From: Notospermus geniculatus
Lineage: Eukaryota; Nemertea; Pilidiophora; Heteronemertea; Lineidae
Direction: 5' to 3'
Assembly: GCA_002633025.1 (NCBI GenBank)
Contig: NMRB01002272.1
Span: 29,498 to 93,497 of the forward strand
Length of the DNA: 64,000 bases
In this document: positions 60,301 to 64,000 of the stretch, in pieces
Layout: each line of letters begins with the position of its first letter
Position numbering within the stretch: position 1 is the first letter of the stretch
Notes under the pieces: generated by a model
Told to the model about the DNA's origin: nothing
What the model saw: only the letters and a program-made list of their open reading frames with translations
Databases searched by the model: none
Made by a program: the position numbers and the translations under genes

Positions 60301-60626
60301 ACCTGTGTCACCTTTGGCCACTATAGAATTCCTCCATCTCTCAGCCAATCAGATCCATTCGCTGGAATGTCTGCCATCATGGTGCCGGGATGAGAGTGGC
60401 CAAGGCGGTCGATCTTCCAGCCATTTGAACCAAAAACACTGACTGAAGAGTTGCCAGAGTTTGTTTCAATGAAAATGTCAGCTCTTAGATGAAGATGCGG
60501 AGTGGTCATGTTGCTGTCGAGGTGGTTTACCAAATGAGATTCCACTGTACTTTACTTACCGAGGGCCTGAATAGAAAGAAGGTTCGCTGTGGTCACAACC
60601 AGGAAGATGGAAAAGTAGAACATCAT
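39009..60626 (-). CDS. Gene C: complete Ig/FN3 receptor with phosphotyrosine-motif tail
   Basis: Exons in coding order: 60560-60626 (signal), 59872-60198, 56299-56637, 55591-55839, 54553-54816, 49252-49581, 47738-48043, 46995-47306, 46146-46460, 45547-45810, 44590-44892 (Ig1-10), 43949-44254 (FN3), 43186-43305 (transmembrane), 42716-42734 (microexon), 42292-42347, 41294-41365, 40856-40966, 40341-40418, 39873-39992, 39577-39740, 39009-39206 (tail). The sum is 4320 nt, about 1439 aa: signal 1-22, Ig 23-1025, FN3 1026-1127, membrane exon 1128-1167, tail 1168-1439. It keeps the one-copy Ig6 and the Ig7 exon that B lacks. Tail tyrosines match gene B. Its introns carry many copy-specific transposons yet no coding exon is broken, so the gene looks active. 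Only the final donor is uncertain. Confidence 0.9.
40536..40757. mobile_element. Hairpin retroposon-like element, copy 1
   Basis: It begins near AAAGAGAAGGCAAGCAC and ends at TTTTTATATAT, and most of it is one long near-perfect hairpin (arms about 40580-40662 and 40673-40756). It is flanked by an imperfect duplication of CATCACTTGTTATTGAAAG (19-22 bp), typical of target-primed insertion. Gene B lacks it at the same intron position. Confidence 0.75.
42716..42734 (-). CDS. Gene C 19-nt microexon
   Basis: Identical to the gene B microexon, with the same flanks. The following exon (42292-42347) reads KPEKTGEVNPAFTDVHVDD only when the microexon is included. Confidence 0.8.
43186..43305 (-). CDS. 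Gene C transmembrane exon
   Basis: A 120-bp exon with TAG acceptor encodes EQLSYAAIGGGVGGTLG, a hydrophobic helix and RKRRVEK, matching gene A residue for residue. Confidence 0.88.
44921..44988. repeat. 33-bp direct duplication
   Basis: GAACAAGAGTGGAATATAAA with its flank occurs twice in tandem in the gene C intron upstream of Ig10. Confidence 0.8.
46509..46903. mobile_element. TA-flanked fold-back element
   Basis: AAGCCCGCCGCACACGAGAG and CTCTCGTGTGCGGCGGGCTT are the ends, with TA on both sides. The arms are long and an internal inverted copy of the same end (CCTCTCGTGTGCGGCG) is present. It lies between the Ig7 and Ig8 exons of gene C; A and B lack it. Confidence 0.8.
48173..48266 (+). 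repeat. tRNA-like SINE head
   Basis: A-box TGGCCTAGTGG and B-box GGGTTCGAATC are about 60 bases apart, with a long variable region. It is in the gene C intron between the Ig5 and Ig6 exons and absent from A and B there. Confidence 0.4.
48570..48798. mobile_element. Hairpin retroposon-like element, copy 2
   Basis: Same family as 40536, with the same left block and hairpin. It is flanked by an exact 15-bp duplication, GCTATGAAAGGGGGC, at 48555-48569 and 48799-48813. It lies in the gene C intron between the Ig5 and Ig6 exons. Confidence 0.8.
48833..49013. mobile_element. Fold-back element
   Basis: CCCTTGAGGTTAGGTCATGCA pairs imperfectly with the right end at CTGACCTACCCTCAAGGG; the inner arms contain AATTTTCAAGCCC and GGGCTTGAAAATT. 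It is next to the hairpin element. Confidence 0.65.
49765..50254. mobile_element. Fold-back element containing a nested one
   Basis: The outer ends GGCCCCGTATTCATAAAACT and AGTTTTATGAATACGGGGCC belong to the 13401 type. A second fold-back lies inside at 49848-50232. Confidence 0.8.
49848..50232. mobile_element. Nested TTAA-flanked fold-back element
   Basis: TTAA is present at 49848-49851 and 50229-50232. The arms include TTCAAGCTTCGGTTATTACA and TGTAATAACCGAAGCTTGAA. Removing it and one TTAA restores an uninterrupted outer element, so it inserted later. Confidence 0.8.
51317..51353. repeat. Short hairpin
   Basis: AAGACCGCCACCATTG is followed by its complement GGTGGTGGCGGTCTT. Confidence 0.6.
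56882..59000. mobile_element. 2.1-kb inverted-repeat element
   Basis: GCCCGCTTGGCCGCAAGGCC at the left and GGCCTTGCGGCCAAGCGGGC at the right start long arms; inverted similarity extends for several hundred bases (57000-57560 against 58310-58990). Multiple CCACTAGGGGGCC or GGCCCCCTGGTGGC cores occur inside. No transposase frame is seen. It lies between the Ig1 and Ig2 exons of gene C only. Confidence 0.75.
59243..59640. mobile_element. Fold-back element
   Basis: GCTGTGTTCACACTAG and TGTGTGTGAACGTAGC are the ends, with internal ATCCG and CGGAT blocks in opposite orientations. Gene C only. Confidence 0.6.
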
Positions 60627-61071
60627 CTGCAAATTGTAAATACCACCTAACTAATAAACACCTATCACGATAAAACAGTTCAGAGATTGAATGAAGTACG
60701 GTTTATCATATTTGTATTTGTTGCAGCATTTCCTAGTTCTCAACATCTGCAGTCTTGTGAATGTTACAGCAACCCTGATCACATACCGGTAGGTATAATT
60801 TGAAAGTGCTCCCTCATGGGCTTTCCAATGAATACCTTTACCCAAGTGAAAGTTTAAGGTGCCTTTTAAGCTGTATTTTCATTTTGACAAAGTGGGCCTT
60901 GGCAGCAAAAGGGGTTAAAGACGCACCCTCATCGTGCGTGCGGCAGAGCAAATGTCTGTTACTGCAGCCTAATGACATACATCAAGATGGTGCCACTAGG
61001 CCTAGCTATCCAGCTACAAAACCAGCAGTTCCCTCTTCCTGCTTACCTTTCTGTTGAAATCAGACCGGGTC

Positions 61072-61299
61072 TTATGAAACAGAAATACCAGACGGACGGA
61101 TACTCAGCTCCAGAATACCAGACGGACGGATACTCAGCTCCAGAATACCAGACGGACGGATACTCAGCTCCAGAATACCAGACGGACGGATACTCAGCTC
61201 CAGAATACCAGACGGACGGATACTCAGCTCCAGAATACCAGACAGATGGATACTCAGCTCCAGAATACCAGACAGACGGATACTCAGCTCCAGTCGCAT
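61072..61299 (-). CDS. Upstream ORF in gene C 5'-UTR exon (75 aa)
   Basis: The ATG is in the same place as in A and B. The frame contains seven 10-residue repeats (ILELSIRPSG type) and ends ISVS then TAA inside the first exon, before the donor at 61047. Expansion from 3 to 7 units has kept it open. It may be regulatory or simply tolerated. Confidence 0.4.
   Translation of the reverse strand: MRLELSIRLSGILELSIHLSGILELSIRPSGILELSIRPSGILELSIRPSGILELSIRPSGILELSIRPSGISVS
61084..61293. repeat. 30-bp minisatellite, 7 units (gene C)
   Basis: Seven near-perfect 30-bp units. The last two carry CAGACAGA in place of CAGACGGA, so the homogeneous units probably arose by recent unequal exchange or slippage. 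Confidence 0.95.
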
Positions 61300-61350
61300 A
61301 CTTCCCTGATCAACTGACGAAGACTGACAGCCAATAACTTGGTGGGGTGT

Positions 61351-63592
61351 TTACAAACATAAAATGCTTCCTGGTTCATGACTCTGATCGTTTTTTGCCA
61401 CTAGCTCCACCCCTACTGCAGTAAAGGAACACCCCAATAAAGAACTTGTACTCTGAGGAACTAAGACAGGTGAGCCACCTAGTGATAAACTAGCAATCTA
61501 AGCTTTGGTCTTGAACAATGGAAATCCTGATTCCCCATTTAAGAACACTCACTGAAAACCAGAGTAAAGGCCCGTTTCCACTTCAGTGGATTCCACCGTA
61601 GTTTGCAGTCAGAGAGTGGTTTTCACAGGCATTGGGATAATTAACAGGCCACGTATTGTTAAACCATCGAAGGATTATCCAAAACCCTGTGAAAACTGCA
61701 CTGCTCGACGCAAACCACGGGGTTTGTGATGATATCAACAAGACCATGTAAATTCATAAAAGTAAACAAGAATTATTTTCTAAAAATTATAATTTCTCTG
61801 GAATAAAAGTCACACTTTAACATACATTAACATTCTGTACCGGTACATAAATAAAAGAAATATTTCATCTTGGATGAATAATACTGCAATAAATATAGAA
61901 AAATATACGACTCCAGCGAAAGGTTTCAATTTTGTAGAAATGTAAAATCAACACAGATTAGATCAGATTGGAACACAAACATCTAGGATTTACGGTAGTA
62001 CCAAACCAGTGAATGGACACTGGGAGGGATCCTTTCACATCACATGATCATGTAAACCCAACAATGCCATCAGTTTTGATGACAAATTCTAGAATGGTGG
62101 GTGGAGACCATGTAAACTGAAATATCTGATCCCTCTGACGAAATGGACTCCAGGATCGGGAAGGAAATCTCGAACTTGAAAATACCGAGACTTTCTAAGT
62201 CGCTGAAGCATGCAGTAATGTCCTGATTAGTATAAGGTTTAGTTTCAAACTAAAAACCGAATAACTGTTCATCTTACCTTTTTTTAACTAATAAGCTATC
62301 TTGGATAGTTGCCATAGTGACAGGTCTCCAGGCAGTTCATGGTTCAAACAGATCAACAAGACTTAGGTTGGAGTATTACATTCAAAATGCTTCACTCTCC
62401 AAACAAAATGACTTTGATTTATCAATGCTGTATCACATTGTGTGTCATTTTTTGTGCTTTATTTTGGATATCCAAACAAAACGAGTGTGGACTAATTCTC
62501 TAAATTTTGATAGCAATCACCATGAAGGATACAGCTACCAGGAAGACAACTTCTCGTTTAAACGATCTGGGGCCTGTTTCATAAAGTGACTTTAAGCTAA
62601 AGGTTCCTTTAACGAAATGGAAAATGAACTGAGTTAATGGTGGCATCAGCCTAAAGTCACTTTATGAAACAGGCCCCTGGTCACAGATATATGGACTAAT
62701 AATCTCAACTCAAGGAATGTGGAAATAGAAAAACTCTTGACAGATGCTAATCAGGGTCCCGGCCGACCCTCTTCATCTCATACCCAAGACCATGATACCA
62801 AAAATTCATATCACAAGTCCCACCCCTATAAATATTTGATAATACTCATTAATAATCATAGATTAAAGATGAGCCAAAGACCCAAGTCTAAATAATGTAG
62901 ATTAATTCCATGAAACAAGGATCATTTTTATCACAGTTAAATCAACTTTTCATACCGGTATATGACAATAGGCCTATATTAGCTTCCAGCTTGATCAAGA
63001 TGTGGCTTGTTCCCTTAAAGGACTTTCCTTACAAGCACAAACTGCAAGTCTAGCTACAGTTGAGAACTCGATTAAAGTGAGCTGGTCGTGACAGTCAAGG
63101 TGTCTGAATAGACAATCAAACGCCGCCATCTTGAATATATTATAGTACGCCTACTTGCATCTGGAATTTATTGCCGACTAAGAGCATATTTACACATCTG
63201 ACATTGCTGCCTTAGAATATCATGTTGAACACGGTAAACTGCAACTCTAGTCTTATCTTGGGATGTAGCCACTAAAATACTGAATTTGTAATTTTAAAAT
63301 CGTGATTTTCGTGGGCCATGAAATTATTCTTAATGTCATTTTCGACTGCCGTGACTAATTCTCTTTAAGACAGAGCAAACTTCACAAATGTTTGTCAGTC
63401 ACTATGGAAACGTTTAACATCAAGGTGAGGGGATTCAATTCAAACAAACTGCCAGGATCGCATGCAGATAATTGTAGTCAAACCTGATGCCTCCTGACGA
63501 CTCATCTAATCACAAGTCACTACACCGCTGTGACTCCTGTCTCTTTAGTTATAACTGTGTAGCATTGAAGATGGGTGAAGACCGAGTCAAGT
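61351..63592. other. Intergenic region between genes C and D
   Basis: Homologous to the A-B spacer. It differs by the fold-back insertion at 62570. No gene seen. Confidence 0.6.
62570..62676. mobile_element. Fold-back element with CTG target duplication
   Basis: GGGCCTGTTTCATAAAGTGA and TCACTTTATGAAACAGGCCC are the ends, flanked by CTG. The A-B spacer at 17496-17506 reads CGATCCGGTCACAG, the unoccupied site. Confidence 0.85.
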
Positions 63593-63790
63593 TTAGATTA
63601 ATTCCATAAAACCGGGATCATTTTTATCGTAAGGATCGTCTGGCGCTGGTAGTGGTGGCGCTTCACGGGAGAAATCCACTGAAGCATAAGGATCCTCAAT
63701 CGTCTCTTTTCCACGGATAACATCTGGGTTTTTCGGTGGTTTGAGATTGACCATCGTGTAAATTGTCCCATCGACACCGATTCGGGGCCC
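63593..63790 (-). CDS. Gene D: last coding exon of a fourth array copy
   Basis: This 198-bp exon matches the final exons of B and C: acceptor after CTGAAA, TIYTMVDL and DPYASVDF-type motifs, APPLPAP, terminal GFMELI and stop. It differs in the acidic C-terminus, where EDPDDKDD has become DDPYDKND, adding one tyrosine. The penultimate exon should lie just right of the window end. It shows the array continues to the right. Confidence 0.88.
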   Translation of the reverse strand, partial: GPRIGVDGTIYTMVNLKPPKNPDVIRGKETIEDPYASVDFSREAPPLPAPDDPYDKNDPGFMELI

Positions 63791-64000
63791 CTGAAAAAGT
63801 GGAACAAATGTATAGTTTAGATTTCTGGAGTTGCTTTGGCTGGTAAAAGGCTAAGAAAACGTTTTCAATGCAGCTGATGAACACAGATCTGCAGCCATCC
63901 AACTGTTCAATCCCAGGTCGTATGGGATATAATCCCTCTCGCTCTTCAGTCCGTCGCATGCGACAGTAAACCCTGGTGCCTTGTGTCTTTGCAAGGACAA

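Larger units (their letters stand above)
61047..61350 (-). promoter_or_regulatory. Gene C 5'-UTR exon and start region
   Basis: The donor at 61047 is conserved with A and B. Upstream on the minus strand lie the same TTTTATG and TGTTTGTAAACA blocks near 61350-61365. The exact start of transcription cannot be read from the sequence. Confidence 0.45.

Overview
This is metazoan nuclear DNA. The genes are split into short exons with GT-AG borders, the introns are AT-rich and full of fold-back transposons, and tRNA-derived repeats and assembly gaps are present. The repeat types and the receptor architecture suggest a marine invertebrate (a lophotrochozoan or an invertebrate deuterostome). The sequence alone does not settle the species.

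All recognisable protein-coding content is on the minus strand. It is a tandem array of one gene family: large single-pass cell-surface receptors. From 5' to 3' each gene encodes a signal peptide, ten immunoglobulin (Ig) domains with one exon per domain, one or two fibronectin type III (FN3) domains, a transmembrane helix, and a long cytoplasmic tail. The tail carries about eleven tyrosines, mostly in YxxV motifs. Nearly every intron is phase 1, so exons can be gained or lost without breaking the frame. Four copies are visible. Gene A (start codon at 15377) runs off the left edge just after its transmembrane exon. Gene B (36675 to 18415) is complete, about 1532 aa in my model. Gene C (60626 to 39009) is complete, about 1439 aa. 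Of gene D only the last coding exon (63593-63790) lies in the window. Start codons are about 21.3 and 24.0 kb apart.

The copies differ in informative ways. Gene B has lost one Ig exon, duplicated the neighbouring Ig exon, and carries a second FN3 domain fused to its transmembrane exon. One intron of A and B is essentially identical, which suggests gene conversion. Each gene starts with a 5'-UTR exon holding a 30-bp minisatellite (3, 3 and 7 units in A, B, C) inside a short upstream reading frame. A 19-nt microexon between membrane and tail keeps the tail in frame; skipping it gives a stop after a few codons in both B and C. The tail contains two TxYxxV (ITSM-type) motifs, one ITIM-type motif, a Grb2-type YxN motif and a YxxV-x8-YxxV pair. 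This predicts an SH2-dependent, immune-like signalling receptor family.

Introns and intergenic DNA hold many repeats, which can often be dated by comparing filled and empty sites between paralogues. They include TTAA-flanked fold-back elements (one nested inside another), fold-backs with 3-bp target duplications, hairpin elements with 15-20 bp target duplications and a hammerhead-ribozyme-like core, a 2.1-kb inverted repeat, tRNA-like SINE heads, and two repeat families carrying cores that resemble CTCF sites.
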